A DNA stretch of 64,000 bases from Streptomyces kanamyceticus (GTDB taxonomy: Bacteria > Actinomycetota > Actinomycetes > Streptomycetales > Streptomycetaceae): NCBI RefSeq assembly GCF_008704495.1, contig NZ_CP023699.1, forward strand, positions 8,246,001 to 8,310,000, read 5' to 3'. A program made the translations under genes and the position numbers. The notes below the pieces were generated by a model. That model was given only the letters and a program-made list of their open reading frames with translations. It searched no databases and had not been told where the DNA came from. Positions 55,494 through 64,000 of this stretch are shown in pieces (positions within the stretch are counted from its first letter, which is position 1; each line of letters opens with the position of its first letter).

Positions 55494-56356
55494 CGGTCGT
55501 CCTCCTGTCCGGTCAGCCGGAGGTAGACGTCCTCCAGCGTGGGGCGGCGGATCCGCAGGTCGGGGATCTCCCCGTCGAAGGCGCCGAGCAGCCCGGCGAC
55601 CGTGCGGGTCGGCGTCGCGGTGCGCTCCTCGCACGGAGTGCCGTCCGCCGCGGTCCACTCGACGGTGGCCTCGGTGCCGTACCGCCTGCGCAGCTCCGCG
55701 GGCTCGCCCCGCGCCACCACCCGCCCCTCGGCGATCACCGCGAGCCGGTGCGCGAGCGCCTCGGCCTCCTCCAGGTAGTGCGTGGTGAGCACGATGGTCG
55801 TGCCCTCGTCGGCGAGCGTCCTGATCAGGGCCCAGAACTGCCGCCTGGCCGCCGGGTCGAAGCCGGTCGTCGGCTCGTCGAGGAGCAGCAGCTCGGGCCC
55901 GCCGATCACGCCGAGCGCCACGTCGAGCCGCCGCCGCTGGCCGCCCGAAAGGGCCTTGATCCGGCTCGTCGCTTTCTCCTCCAGGCCGACCAGCGCGATC
56001 ACTTCGTCGGGGTCGCGCGGTCGCGGGTAGTAGCGCGCGAAGTGCCGCACCGTCTCGGCCACCGTCAACTCGGCGGGCGCGGATTCGTCCTGCCAGACGA
56101 TCCCGACGCGCGAGCGCCAGGCCCGCCCCGCGGTGCCGGGATCGGCGCCGAGCACGGTGACCTCACCGCCGTCCCGGGCCCTGTTGCCCTGGAGGATCTC
56201 CACCGTGGTGCTCTTGCCCGCGCCGTTGGGGCCGAGGATCCCGAAGACCTCGCCCGGCTCTATCCGCAGGTCCACCCCGTCGACGGCCGTGACGTCGCCG
56301 TACCTCTTGCGCAGTCCCCGTACGTCGACCGCGAGTTCGTACCCGTATGCGCCCAT
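55490..56356 (-). CDS. ABC transporter ATP-binding protein (DrrA-type)
   Basis: The 288-residue ATPase energises the adjoining permease. Walker A is GPNGAGKST near residue 40, the signature is ALSGGQRRRLDVALG, Walker B is ELLLLDEPTTGFD, with the Q-loop in VWQDES and the H-loop in VLTTHYLEE. A C-terminal domain of ~70 residues follows, as in drug-resistance ATPases. ATG 56356 is chosen; longer reading upstream is not supported. The divergent VKOR gene starts 137 bp away. Confidence 0.92.
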   Translation of the reverse strand: MGAYGYELAVDVRGLRKRYGDVTAVDGVDLRIEPGEVFGILGPNGAGKSTTVEILQGNRARDGGEVTVLGADPGTAGRAWRSRVGIVWQDESAPAELTVAETVRHFARYYPRPRDPDEVIALVGLEEKATSRIKALSGGQRRRLDVALGVIGGPELLLLDEPTTGFDPAARRQFWALIRTLADEGTTIVLTTHYLEEAEALAHRLAVIAEGRVVARGEPAELRRRYGTEATVEWTAADGTPCEERTATPTRTVAGLLGAFDGEIPDLRIRRPTLEDVYLRLTGQEDDR

Positions 56357-56492
56357 GCCGTCGAGTGTCGCGGTGGAACGAACGCGTCGGGACCTCTGTG
56401 CGTACCTCCTTATGTCCATCGAACGGTGGACACACAGGCGCGTACGGCACAATGTGCGTGCCCGCGGCCACCACAAGCGACGGAACGGCGTG

Positions 56493-57134
56493 ATGAGCAA
56501 AACGATGTCAGCGAAGGACGACGCCTTGGACGACCAGGAGAGGCGGCACGCTCCGGGTTCCGTCGGCGGCAGCCGCGCGTTCGCCCTGCTCCTGGTGATC
56601 ACGGGCGCGGCCGGTGTGCTCGCCTCCTGGATCATCACCCTGGACAAGTTCGAGCTCCTGAAGGACCCGAACTTCCAGCCGGGCTGCAGCATCAACCCCG
56701 TGGTCGCCTGCGGCAGCATCATGAAGAGCGAGCAGGCCGAGGCCTTCGGGTTCCCCAACCCGATGCTGGGCCTGGTCACTTACGGCATCGTGATCTGCGT
56801 CGGCATGAGCCTGCTCGCCGGGGCCCGCTTCCCGCGCTGGTACTGGCTCACCTTCAACGCGGGCACGCTCTTCGGAGTCGGGTTCTGCACCTGGCTGATG
56901 ATCCAGTCGCTCTACCACATCAACGCGCTCTGCCTCTGGTGCTGCCTGGCCTGGGTCGCCACGCTCCTGATGTTCTGGTACGTCACGTCCTTCAACATCC
57001 GCAAGGGCTTCCTGCCCGCGCCGGGCTGGGCCAAGAGCTTCCTCGAGGACTTCACCTGGGCGCTCCCGGTGATGCACACCGGCATCATCGCGATGCTGAT
57101 CCTCACCCGCTGGGGCGCCGACCTCTGGGCGTGA
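56493..57134 (+). CDS. Vitamin K epoxide reductase (VKOR)-family protein
   Basis: The 213-residue membrane protein has four to five helices. It carries the VKOR cysteines: C-x7-C in GCSINPVVACGSI and the CxxC redox site in INALCLWCC. In actinobacteria VKOR reoxidises DsbA-like proteins, so it supports disulfide bond formation outside the membrane using quinone. ATG 56493 or GTG 56490 may be the start. No ribosome site stronger than GGAACGG is seen. It is divergently placed from the ABC genes. Confidence 0.9.
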   Translation: MSKTMSAKDDALDDQERRHAPGSVGGSRAFALLLVITGAAGVLASWIITLDKFELLKDPNFQPGCSINPVVACGSIMKSEQAEAFGFPNPMLGLVTYGIVICVGMSLLAGARFPRWYWLTFNAGTLFGVGFCTWLMIQSLYHINALCLWCCLAWVATLLMFWYVTSFNIRKGFLPAPGWAKSFLEDFTWALPVMHTGIIAMLILTRWGADLWA

Positions 57135-57189
57135 GGCCTCTGATCGCCCCCGGATTCCGCCTCCCGGCGGGATTGTCAGTGGCGTGACA

Positions 57190-57205
57190 TAGGGTTCTTG
57201 ACGTG
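57190..57205 (+). promoter_or_regulatory. Probable leaderless -10 element of rarA
   Basis: TAGGGT at 57190-57195 lies 7 nt before GTG 57203, with no Shine-Dalgarno sequence. A good -35 is not seen. Confidence 0.4.
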
Positions 57206-58564
57206 GAGCCCGACCTGTTCACCGCCGCAGCCGAAGACCGCCAGGAGAAGGACCCGTCCAGCAGTCCCCTGGCCGTCCGGATGCGCCCGCGCACCCTCGA
57301 CGAAGTCGTCGGCCAGCAGCATCTGCTGAAGCCGGGCTCGCCCCTGCGCCGCCTGGTGGGCGAGGGCGAGGGAGGGCCCGCGGGACCGTCCTCGGTGTTC
57401 CTGTGGGGCCCGCCGGGCATCGGCAAGACGACCCTGGCGTACGTGGTGTCCAAGGCGACGAACAAGCGGTTCGTCGAGCTCTCCGCGATCACCGCGGGCG
57501 TCAAGGAAGTGCGCGCGGTCATCGACGGCGCCCGCAGGGCGATGGGCGGCCACGGCAAGGAGACCGTCCTCTTCCTCGACGAGATCCACCGCTTCAGCAA
57601 GGCCCAGCAGGACTCCCTGCTGCCCGCCGTCGAGAACCGCTGGGTGACGCTGATCGCCGCCACCACCGAGAATCCGTACTTCTCGATCATCTCGCCGCTC
57701 CTGTCCCGCTCCCTGCTGCTCACCCTCGAACCGCTCACCGACGACGACCTGCGCGCCCTGCTGCGCCGCGCGCTCATCGACGAGCGGGGCCTGGGCGGCG
57801 CCGTCGAGCTGCCCGAAGAGGCCGAGGCGCATCTGCTGCGCATCGCGGGCGGCGACGCCCGGCGCGTGCTGACCGCCCTGGAGGCGGGCGCGGGCTCGGC
57901 CCTGGCCAAGGGCGAGCAGGAGATCACCCTCCGGACCCTGGAGGAGTCGGTCGACCGCGCCGCCGTGAAGTACGACAGGGACGGCGACCAGCACTACGAC
58001 GTCGCGAGCGCCCTCATCAAGTCCATCCGCGGCTCGGACGTGGACGCGGCCCTGCACTATCTGGCCCGCATGATCGAGGCGGGCGAGGACCCCCGCTTCA
58101 TCGCCCGGCGCCTGATGATCTCCGCGAGCGAGGACATCGGCCTCGCCGACCCCACCGCGCTGCCGACCGCGGTCGCCGCCGCCCAGGCCGTCGCGATGAT
58201 CGGCTTCCCGGAGGCGGCGCTCACCCTCAGCCACGCCACGATCGCCCTCGCGCTCGCCCCCAAGTCGAACGCCGCGACGATCGCGATCCAGCAGGCCCAG
58301 GCGGACGTCCGCGGCGGCCTCGCCGGACCCGTCCCGCCCCACCTGCGCGACGGCCACTACAAGGGCGCGGCCAAGCTCGGGCACGCCCAGGGGTACGTGT
58401 ATCCGCACGACGTGCCGGGCGGCATCGCCACCCAGCGGTACGCGCCGGACGCGGTGGAGGGCAAGCGCTACTACCAACCCACTCGGTACGGGGCGGAGGC
58501 GCGTTACGCCGACGTGGTCGAGCGGGTGCGTGCGCGGCTCAAGGGCGAGAAGCCGGAGAGCTGA
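57203..58564 (+). CDS. rarA: Replication-associated recombination protein A (RarA/MgsA)
   Basis: The 453-residue AAA+ ATPase is a clamp-loader-like protein acting at stalled replication forks. It has [14 protein letters not shown], Walker [10 protein letters not shown] near 71, Walker [16 protein letters not shown] near 123, sensor 1 [12 protein letters not shown] and the C-terminal tetramerisation domain, ending in the family motif YRYAHDYPGGY-like [13 protein letters not shown] 57203 has no ribosome site; TAGGGT lies 7 nt upstream, suggesting a leaderless mRNA. Confidence 0.95.
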   Translation: MEPDLFTAAAEDRQEKDPSSSPLAVRMRPRTLDEVVGQQHLLKPGSPLRRLVGEGEGGPAGPSSVFLWGPPGIGKTTLAYVVSKATNKRFVELSAITAGVKEVRAVIDGARRAMGGHGKETVLFLDEIHRFSKAQQDSLLPAVENRWVTLIAATTENPYFSIISPLLSRSLLLTLEPLTDDDLRALLRRALIDERGLGGAVELPEEAEAHLLRIAGGDARRVLTALEAGAGSALAKGEQEITLRTLEESVDRAAVKYDRDGDQHYDVASALIKSIRGSDVDAALHYLARMIEAGEDPRFIARRLMISASEDIGLADPTALPTAVAAAQAVAMIGFPEAALTLSHATIALALAPKSNAATIAIQQAQADVRGGLAGPVPPHLRDGHYKGAAKLGHAQGYVYPHDVPGGIATQRYAPDAVEGKRYYQPTRYGAEARYADVVERVRARLKGEKPES

Positions 58565-58576
58565 GCGCTCGCCTCT

Positions 58577-58629
58577 GCGGGTGCGTCGTGGCTGGTCGCG
58601 CCGTTCCCCGCGCCCCTTCGGGGCGCGGG
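58577..58629 (+). repeat. Interspersed GTTCCCCGCGCCCC hairpin repeat
   Basis: The block GTGCGTCGTGGCTGGTCGCG followed by the CCCGCGCCCC (58607-58616) TTC GGGGCGCGGG (58620-58629) hairpin is a frequent Streptomyces intergenic repeat, possibly serving as rarA terminator. Confidence 0.7.
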
Positions 58630-58645
58630 CCCCGCCGTCGCCGCC

Positions 58646-58661
58646 TACGCTCACAGCCATG
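58646..58661 (+). promoter_or_regulatory. Probable leaderless -10 element of the HNH gene
   Basis: TACGCT at 58646-58651 lies 7 nt before ATG 58659, with no Shine-Dalgarno sequence. Confidence 0.45.
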
Positions 58662-59405
58662 GGCAGAGCAGCCGGGCAAGCCGTGGCGGGGACGGTGCTC
58701 GTCCTGGCCGCCGTAGCAGCGGCGTGCACGCCACCCCAGCTGGAGCGGGCCGACGCGCGACGCTCAGCGACCACTTCGCCAGCCGCACTCAGCTCTCCCT
58801 CGGCGAAGGCCCCCCTCGCCAGCCCCGGCTTCCCGCCCACCGCGGCCACCGCCCGGGACCAGCTCGCCCGCCTCACCGTCGCCTGGGGCAAGAACTGGCA
58901 GACGTACCAGCGCTCCGAGTTCGGCGACGGCTGGTCCGACGACACCGACGCACCCGGCGGGCGCAACGGCTGCGACACCCGGGACGACGTGCTGCGACGC
59001 GACCTGAAGAACCTGCGCGAGGGCGACCGCAACCCCTGCGTCGTCCTCTCCGGGACGCTGAAGGACCCCTACACCGGCAAGGAACTGCCCTACTCCTCCC
59101 GCAGGGCCTCCCAGATCCAGACCGACCACGTCGTCGCGCTCGGCGCCGCCTGGCGGGCGGGTGCCTGGGCCTGGACCCCCAAGCGGCGCCTCACCTACGC
59201 CAACGACCTGGACGTCCTGCTCGCCGCCGACAAGGACACGAATTACGTCAAGAGCAGTCAGACCCCCGACAAGTGGAAGCCGCCCCGCAAGGAATACTGG
59301 TGCGAGTACGGGCGCCGCTGGACCGGCATCAAGGCCAAGTACCGGCTGACGGTCACGGCCCCCGAGAAGCTGGCCCTCCAGGACCTCCTCGCCACCTGCG
59401 GCTGA
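58659..59405 (+). CDS. HNH-family lipoprotein nuclease
   Basis: The 248-residue protein has a lipobox LAAVAAAC at about residue 16-23, so it is probably a membrane-attached lipoprotein facing outside, followed by a Ser/Ala/Pro linker. The mature domain matches the GmrSD/DUF1524 HNH fold: the catalytic DHVVALGAAWRAGA, preceded by CDTRDDVLRRDL, and the late NDLDVLLAADKDTNYVKSSQTPDKWKPP. It may digest extracellular DNA; the family is common as secreted nucleases in streptomycetes. ATG 58659 has no ribosome site; TACGCT is 7 nt upstream. Confidence 0.85.
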   Translation: MGRAAGQAVAGTVLVLAAVAAACTPPQLERADARRSATTSPAALSSPSAKAPLASPGFPPTAATARDQLARLTVAWGKNWQTYQRSEFGDGWSDDTDAPGGRNGCDTRDDVLRRDLKNLREGDRNPCVVLSGTLKDPYTGKELPYSSRRASQIQTDHVVALGAAWRAGAWAWTPKRRLTYANDLDVLLAADKDTNYVKSSQTPDKWKPPRKEYWCEYGRRWTGIKAKYRLTVTAPEKLALQDLLATCG

Positions 59406-59749
59406 GGCACCCTCCGTCACCCGGTACACTGGCCCGAGCGCTGCGTCCCGTGTCCGGTCTCGTACCGGCACCACCAGAACGGGACATTCAGCCGGAGCCC
59501 CGCACCGCAAGGTGATGGGGATCCAGGAGCGTCGCGCACCGTCGAAGGTGTCGCGGGCAGCCCACCACCATCCCGGATCCCGGGAAGCGGTCGGTGGGCC
59601 ACTCGCGTGCTGCACGTATGTGCCCAGACCAGGGAGCGGCTGCCCGCCGGATCCAGCACCACCGGATCCGAGGGGTTTCCCAGGCTGCGGATTGCGACCT
59701 CCCCTAACCCTGGTGAAGCCGATTTCACAGAGAACAGAGAGGTTGGTTC
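59406..59749 (+). promoter_or_regulatory. Promoter and long leader of rpsD
   Basis: TGAGGC (59403-59408) and TACACT (59425-59430) with a 16-nt spacer form a likely promoter, giving a ~310-nt leader. The leader is rich in short inverted pieces (GGATCC around 59575-59582 and 59650-59670). In other bacteria S4 autoregulates through mRNA leaders; the same is possible here. Confidence 0.5.
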
Positions 59750-60364
59750 ATGCCGAACCAGTCCCGCCCCAAGGTCAAGAAGTCGCGTGCCCTCGGCATC
59801 GCGCTGACCCCGAAGGCCGTCAAGTACTTCGAGGCCCGCCCCTACCCGCCGGGCGAGCACGGCCGTGGGCGCAAGCAGAACTCGGACTACAAGGTCCGTC
59901 TGCTCGAGAAGCAGCGTCTGCGCGCGCAGTACGACCTGTCCGAGCGCCAGCTCGTCCGTGCCTACGAGCGTGCGTCCAAGACGCAGCTCAAGACCGGTGA
60001 GGCCCTGGTCATCGAGCTGGAGCGTCGTCTCGACGCCCTGGTTCTGCGTTCGGGCATCGCCCGCACGATCTACCAGGCCCGCCAGATGGTCGTGCACGGT
60101 CACATCGAGGTCAACGGCGGCAAGGTCGACAAGCCGTCGTTCCGCGTCCGTCCCGACGACGTCGTGATGGTCCGCGAGCGCAGCCGCGAGAAGCCGCTGT
60201 TCCAGGTCGCGCGTGAGGGTGGCTTCGCCCCCGACGGCGAGACCCCGCGCTACCTCCAGGTGAACCTGAAGGCCCTGGCCTTCCGCCTGGACCGCGACCC
60301 GAACCGCAAGGAGATCCCCGTGATCTGCGACGAGCAGCTCGTCGTCGAGTACTACGCCCGCTGA
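59750..60364 (+). CDS. rpsD: 30S ribosomal protein S4
   Basis: S4 is a primary 16S rRNA-binding assembly protein. The 204-residue protein has [29 protein letters not shown], the S4 RNA-binding domain with [33 protein letters not shown] and the C-terminal QLVVEYYAR. The N-terminal zinc-finger cysteines are absent, making this the zinc-independent C-minus form. GAGAGG precedes the ATG. The gene is on its own here rather than in the alpha operon, as is usual in Streptomyces. Confidence 0.97.
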   Translation: MPNQSRPKVKKSRALGIALTPKAVKYFEARPYPPGEHGRGRKQNSDYKVRLLEKQRLRAQYDLSERQLVRAYERASKTQLKTGEALVIELERRLDALVLRSGIARTIYQARQMVVHGHIEVNGGKVDKPSFRVRPDDVVMVRERSREKPLFQVAREGGFAPDGETPRYLQVNLKALAFRLDRDPNRKEIPVICDEQLVVEYYAR

Positions 60365-62502
60365 CCCGGACGTAGCTCTCCCTGCTTCAGCCCGTCGCCT
60401 CCCCGCCCTTCCTGGCGGGGCAGGCGGCGGGTTCGCTCGTTCCCGGGGCCGGTTCCCGCGTCGTCGTCGGCCCGCAGCGCCCGCGCCACCGCCGCGTCGA
60501 GGCCGAGGCCCGCGCCCTGCCGCAGGCACTCCTCGTACCGCTCGTCGCCGAGGGCCTCCCGGGCCTGCTCCTCGCACGCCGTGTGCGGCCCGCCGAAATG
60601 GCCCGAGCCGAACAGCGGAAGACCCACCGACGGCCAGATGCCCGCCGCCGCGCCCTGCAGCACCGCCGCCTCCGCCGGGTCCCCCTCCGCCGCCGTGAAC
60701 AGCGCAAGGAGCTCCAGGGACAGGACCGCGCCGAGCAGATCGTGGAAGCGGTGGTCCAGGTCGAGCGACCGGGCGAGCAGCTCACGGGCCGCGTCGGCCT
60801 CGCCGCGCGTCCAGGCCGCGTAACCGAGGACGTAGAGGGCGTAGGCGAGAGCCCAGCTCTCGCCGTGGTCCTCGCAGACCTGGCGTACGTCCTCGCAGAG
60901 CTCCACCGCGGTGGCGAGCTCACCGCGGAAGGCCAGCGCCATGGCCAGCTCGACCTGGCCCATCAGGACGTTGCTGTTGAGCTCGCCGATCTCGTGATAG
61001 CGGTCGAGCGCCGAGCGCAGCAGCGTTTCTGCACGCGGGATGTCGTCCGAGACCAGGGCGAGACAGCCGATGCGGTGCTCGGCGTACGCGGCCGCGGCGG
61101 CGCTGCCGGTGCGCTCCGCCTCGTCGCGGCACTCGTGCAGCGCGGCGAGCGCGGCGATCGTGTCGCCCTGCAGCACCGCGACGTAACCGAGCACCCAGAG
61201 CGCCTTGAGCCGCGACTCCTCGTGCCCGCCGTCCAGCTCCAGGGCCCGGCCGAGCCAGTGCCTGCCCTCGGCGAGGCGTCCGCAGCCCACCCAGTAGAAC
61301 CACAGCGTGCCCGCGAGGTACTGCCCCAGATGTGCCTCGTCCCGCTCGGTCAGACAGAACTCCAACGCGGCGCGCAGATTGGGCAGTTCCATGTCCACCA
61401 GGGCCGCGACCTGCGCCTGCCGCGGTGAGAACCAGTCCAGCTCGCACCAGGTGGCGAGCCCCATGTACCAGTCGCGGTGCCTGCGGCGCATCCGCGTGGA
61501 CTCGCCCGCCGCCTCCAGCCAGTCCGCGCCGTACGCCCTGACCGTGTCGAGCATGCGGTAGCGCACGCCCGCGGGGCCCTCCTCGCGGCAGACCACGGAC
61601 TGCGCGAGCAGCTCGCCGAGGACGTCGAGCACGTCGTCGGCGTGCAGTCCGTCCCCGGCGCAGATGTACTCGACGGCCTCCAGGTCGAACTGCCCGTCGA
61701 ACACGGAGAGCCGCGACCAGAGCAGCCGCTCGCCCGGACTGCACAGCTCATGGCTCCAGCCGATGGCCGTACGCAGCGTCTGGTGCCGGGTCGGCACGTC
61801 GCGCCTGGCCCCGGTGAGCAGCCGGAACCGGTCGTCGAGCCGGGCGAGGAGCTGCCCGGGGGAGAGCGCCCGCAGCCGTCCCGCGGCCAGTTCGACGGCG
61901 AGCGGGATGCCGTCGAGGCGGTGGCAGAGTTCGAGGACGTCCGCGCGGTTGGCGTCGTCGACGGCGAAGCCGGGCAGCGTGTCCGTCGCCCGGTCGGTGA
62001 AGAGCGCGGCCGCGTCCGGGGCGGGCAGCGGCGCCAGCGGGAAGAGCCGCTCGCCCGCGGTCTCCAGCGGCCTGCGCCCCACGGCGAGCACCCGAAGGCC
62101 GGGGGAGTGCGTGAGCAGGTCGTTCACCAGCGAGGCGCAGACGTCCACGAGGTGCTCGAACCCGTCGACGACGAGGAGCAGTTCCCGCTCCGCGAGATGT
62201 CCGAGGAGCACCTGCCGCGGCGGCCTGCTGGTGTGGTCCGTCAGCTCGAGGGCCTCGGCGACCGCGTGGTCCACCAGGTCCGGGTCGCGCAGCGCGGTGA
62301 GGTCCACCAGCCAGGCCCCGTCGCGCAGCCCGCTCCGCGCGGCGGCCCGCGCGGCCAGGCGCGATTTGCCGACCCCGCCGACCCCGGTCACGGTGACCAG
62401 CCGCCCCGCCTCCAACGCCGTTGCCAGCTCCGCCAGTTCGGTGGTGCGTCCGACGAAGGCGTTGAGTTCCAGGGGGAGGTTGCCGGGCTGAGGAGGTCGC
62501 AT
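60352..62502 (-). CDS. NB-ARC ATPase/TPR protein, regulator-like without DNA-binding domain
   Basis: The 716-residue protein starts with an NB-ARC-type ATPase: [11 protein letters not shown], Walker [14 protein letters not shown] near residue 40, Walker [13 protein letters not shown], and [16 protein letters not shown] (GLPL motif). A long TPR-like helical half follows. AfsR/SARP and LuxR-type relatives carry a DNA-binding domain that I do not see at either end. The C-terminal coding end overlaps rpsD by 13 bp. ATG 62502 lacks a strong ribosome site. Confidence 0.8.
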   Translation of the reverse strand: MRPPQPGNLPLELNAFVGRTTELAELATALEAGRLVTVTGVGGVGKSRLAARAAARSGLRDGAWLVDLTALRDPDLVDHAVAEALELTDHTSRPPRQVLLGHLAERELLLVVDGFEHLVDVCASLVNDLLTHSPGLRVLAVGRRPLETAGERLFPLAPLPAPDAAALFTDRATDTLPGFAVDDANRADVLELCHRLDGIPLAVELAAGRLRALSPGQLLARLDDRFRLLTGARRDVPTRHQTLRTAIGWSHELCSPGERLLWSRLSVFDGQFDLEAVEYICAGDGLHADDVLDVLGELLAQSVVCREEGPAGVRYRMLDTVRAYGADWLEAAGESTRMRRRHRDWYMGLATWCELDWFSPRQAQVAALVDMELPNLRAALEFCLTERDEAHLGQYLAGTLWFYWVGCGRLAEGRHWLGRALELDGGHEESRLKALWVLGYVAVLQGDTIAALAALHECRDEAERTGSAAAAAYAEHRIGCLALVSDDIPRAETLLRSALDRYHEIGELNSNVLMGQVELAMALAFRGELATAVELCEDVRQVCEDHGESWALAYALYVLGYAAWTRGEADAARELLARSLDLDHRFHDLLGAVLSLELLALFTAAEGDPAEAAVLQGAAAGIWPSVGLPLFGSGHFGGPHTACEEQAREALGDERYEECLRQGAGLGLDAAVARALRADDDAGTGPGNERTRRLPRQEGRGGDGLKQGELRPGQRA

Positions 62503-62675
62503 GGGGTACGGAGCGTACTCACCCGTATGCGGTCCGTACAATCGCTTCGCGCAACTCCTGTTGTGCCGAGGGGGAATGCGGTACGGACCCGCGGCCCCGG
62601 CGCGATAGGGTCGGGGGACGACTTTTCGATGTTCAGGAACGATGTTCAGGGACGAGATCCAGGGAGCGGTGCCAA

Positions 62676-63122
62676 GTGTCGGGTGGAGAGGTTGCCGGAA
62701 TCCTGGTGGCCGTCTTCTGGGCGATCCTGGTCTCCTTCCTCGCGGTGGCACTGGCGAGGCTGGCCCAGACGCTCAGGGCGACCACCAAGCTCGTCGCCGA
62801 TGTGACGGAGCAGGCCGTTCCGCTCCTGGCCGACGCCTCCACCGCGGTGCGCTCCGCGCAGACCCAGATCGACCGCGTCGACGCCATCGCCTCGGACGTC
62901 CAGGAAGTCACCTCGAACGCGTCGGCGCTGTCCACGACCGTCGCGTCCACCTTCGGCGGCCCGCTCGTCAAGGTGGCCGCGTTCGGTTACGGCGTGCGCA
63001 GGGCCATCAGCCGCAAGGCCGGGCCCGAGACGAAGGAAATGCCCGCCAAGCCGTCCCGTCGTACGGTGATCGTGGGCCGCACTGTCCCGGCCGCACGGCG
63101 GGGTAAGCGGAAGAAGGACTGA
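62676..63122 (+). CDS. DUF948-domain membrane-associated protein
   Basis: The 148-residue protein has one N-terminal membrane helix (VAGILVAVFWAILVSFLAVAL) followed by a DUF948 coiled-coil region (RATTKLVADVTEQAVPLLADASTAV) and a basic C-terminal tail ending RRGKRKKD. Similar proteins lie next to alaS in most streptomycetes; a role in cell envelope or division is suspected only. GTG 62676 follows GGGAGCGGTG. The next gene starts 7 bp after the stop, so they are an operon with alaS. Confidence 0.85.
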   Translation: MSGGEVAGILVAVFWAILVSFLAVALARLAQTLRATTKLVADVTEQAVPLLADASTAVRSAQTQIDRVDAIASDVQEVTSNASALSTTVASTFGGPLVKVAAFGYGVRRAISRKAGPETKEMPAKPSRRTVIVGRTVPAARRGKRKKD

Positions 63123-63129
63123 CGCAGCG

Positions 63130-63501
63130 ATGTTCCGCCGTACGTTCTGGTTCACCGCGGGCGCAGCCGCCGGCGTATGGGCCACCACGAAGGTCAACCG
63201 CAAGCTCAAGCAGCTGACGCCCGAGAGCCTCGCCGCGCAGGCGGCGAACAAGGCGATCGAGGCGGGGCACCGCCTGAAGGACTTCGCCCTCGACGTCCGC
63301 GACGGCATGGCCGAGCGCGAGGCCGAGCTGGGCGAGGCGCTCGGCACGAACCACCACCCCGACACCGAGCTGCCCGCGCAGCGGCGCTTCGCGGTCATCG
63401 AGAACCGCAGCGCCACCAAGACCGACAAGCACGACAGCACCAACAAGACGAAGTACCTCGAGAACACGCGGTACTCGTACGACCGGAATGAGGACCACTG
63501 A
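63130..63501 (+). CDS. DUF6167-type small protein (123 aa)
   Basis: The product begins with a hydrophobic segment ([17 protein letters not shown]) that may be a short membrane anchor, then an amphipathic helical region ([27 protein letters not shown]) and a disordered Lys/Asn/Thr-rich C-terminus. Function unknown; it is a constant gene between the DUF948 gene and alaS. Its TGA stop overlaps the alaS ATG by one base. Confidence 0.8.
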   Translation: MFRRTFWFTAGAAAGVWATTKVNRKLKQLTPESLAAQAANKAIEAGHRLKDFALDVRDGMAEREAELGEALGTNHHPDTELPAQRRFAVIENRSATKTDKHDSTNKTKYLENTRYSYDRNEDH

Positions 63502-64000
63502 TGGAGTCGGCTGAAATCCGCCGCCGCTGGCTGAGCTTCTTCGAGGAGCGCGGGCACACCGTCGTCCCTTCGGCGTCGCTCATCGCGGACGACCCGACTC
63601 TGCTGCTCGTCCCCGCCGGCATGGTGCCCTTCAAGCCCTACTTCCTGGGTGAGGTCAAGCCGCCCGCCCCGCGCGTCACCAGCGTGCAGAAGTGCGTGCG
63701 CACGCCCGACATCGAAGAGGTCGGCAAGACCACGCGGCACGGCACGTTCTTCCAGATGTGCGGCAACTTCTCCTTCGGCGACTACTTCAAGGAAGGCGCC
63801 ATCAAGCTGGCCTGGGAGCTGCTCACCGGCTCCGTGGCCGACGGCGGCTTCGGCCTGGAGCCGGAGAAGCTCTGGATCACCGTCTACCTCGACGACGACG
63901 AGGCCGAGCGCATCTGGCACGAGGTGGTCGGCGTCCCCAAGGAGCGCATCCAGCGCCTGGGCAAGAAGGACAACTTCTGGTCCATGGGCGTGCCCGGACC
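63501..64000 (+). CDS. alaS: Alanine--tRNA ligase, N-terminal part
   Basis: The frame starts at ATG 63501 and is open to the window end, covering 166 residues of a protein usually near 890. The class II catalytic core begins [24 protein letters not shown], with motif 1 [14 protein letters not shown] and motif 2 start [16 protein letters not shown] ... [21 protein letters not shown], typical of alanyl-tRNA synthetase. The start overlaps the DUF6167 stop (TGATG). Confidence 0.96.
   Translation, partial: MESAEIRRRWLSFFEERGHTVVPSASLIADDPTLLLVPAGMVPFKPYFLGEVKPPAPRVTSVQKCVRTPDIEEVGKTTRHGTFFQMCGNFSFGDYFKEGAIKLAWELLTGSVADGGFGLEPEKLWITVYLDDDEAERIWHEVVGVPKERIQRLGKKDNFWSMGVPG

Overview
The window is chromosomal DNA from a Streptomyces species. 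The evidence is very high GC with strong third-position bias, many GTG starts, the sporulation gene ssgB, Tat-type and lipoprotein signals, and a gene order (cobA, ssgB, thrS, the pgsA-acyltransferase-pimA trio, pdxST, yebC, ruvCAB, yajC-secDF-apt-relA, hisS, rpsD, alaS) that matches the conserved core of sequenced streptomycetes such as S. coelicolor. This is core chromosome with a few accessory patches. No plasmid, prophage, integrase, CRISPR array or secondary-metabolite cluster is visible.

Layout. 1-7.1 kb: end of cobT, the fused siroheme/cobalamin methyltransferase, an RNA methyltransferase, a Ser/Thr kinase, two small proteins, a repeat-rich gene-free stretch (4.9-5.75 kb), a phosphotransferase and a zinc-ribbon protein. 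7.1-7.7 kb: five tRNA genes (Gly, Cys, three Val-GAC) on the minus strand. 7.8-11.7 kb: pabB-pabC-like pair, GNAT, DsbA-like protein and a membrane protein. 11.7-12.2 kb: a 33-unit array of 14-bp repeats. 12.2-24.9 kb: a Tat-exported DUF4832-type protein, a CGNR regulator, ssgB, a PGPGW membrane protein, two tRNA-Val(CAC) genes flanking a giant membrane protein and an SRPBCC protein, an exonuclease, two uncharacterised genes, thrS and a HIT protein.

24.9-30.1 kb looks like an accessory insertion: a 269-bp MITE-like element with perfect 28-bp inverted ends, an XRE regulator and a secreted protease carrying both a thermolysin-type (M4) and a Streptomyces griseus aminopeptidase-type (M28) domain plus a chitin-binding module. 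It separates the HIT gene from the phosphatidylinositol/PIM genes (pgsA, acyltransferase, pimA at 34.5-37.2 kb), which adjoin the HIT gene in Mycobacterium. 38.2-50.1 kb is a run of housekeeping operons on the plus strand: PLP synthesis, Holliday-junction processing, Sec translocase accessory subunits, adenine salvage and (p)ppGpp metabolism. 50.2-64 kb holds a DUF349 protein, a membrane-anchored cyclophilin, an MBL hydrolase, hisS, an ABC exporter, a VKOR protein, rarA, an HNH lipoprotein, rpsD with a 344-bp leader, an NB-ARC/TPR protein lacking a DNA-binding domain, and the start of alaS with two small upstream partners.

The most notable observations are a pair of inverted ~92-bp elements whose stems show compensatory base changes (5.1-5.7 kb), the 14-bp tandem array filling a convergent intergenic gap, the M4-M28-CBM protease with all metal ligands conserved at the spacing known for the S. 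griseus enzyme, the MITE whose end supplies the HIT stop codon, a set of probable leaderless genes with TAnnnT 7-8 nt before the start codon, and an EF-G paralogue with a degenerate guanine-recognition motif.
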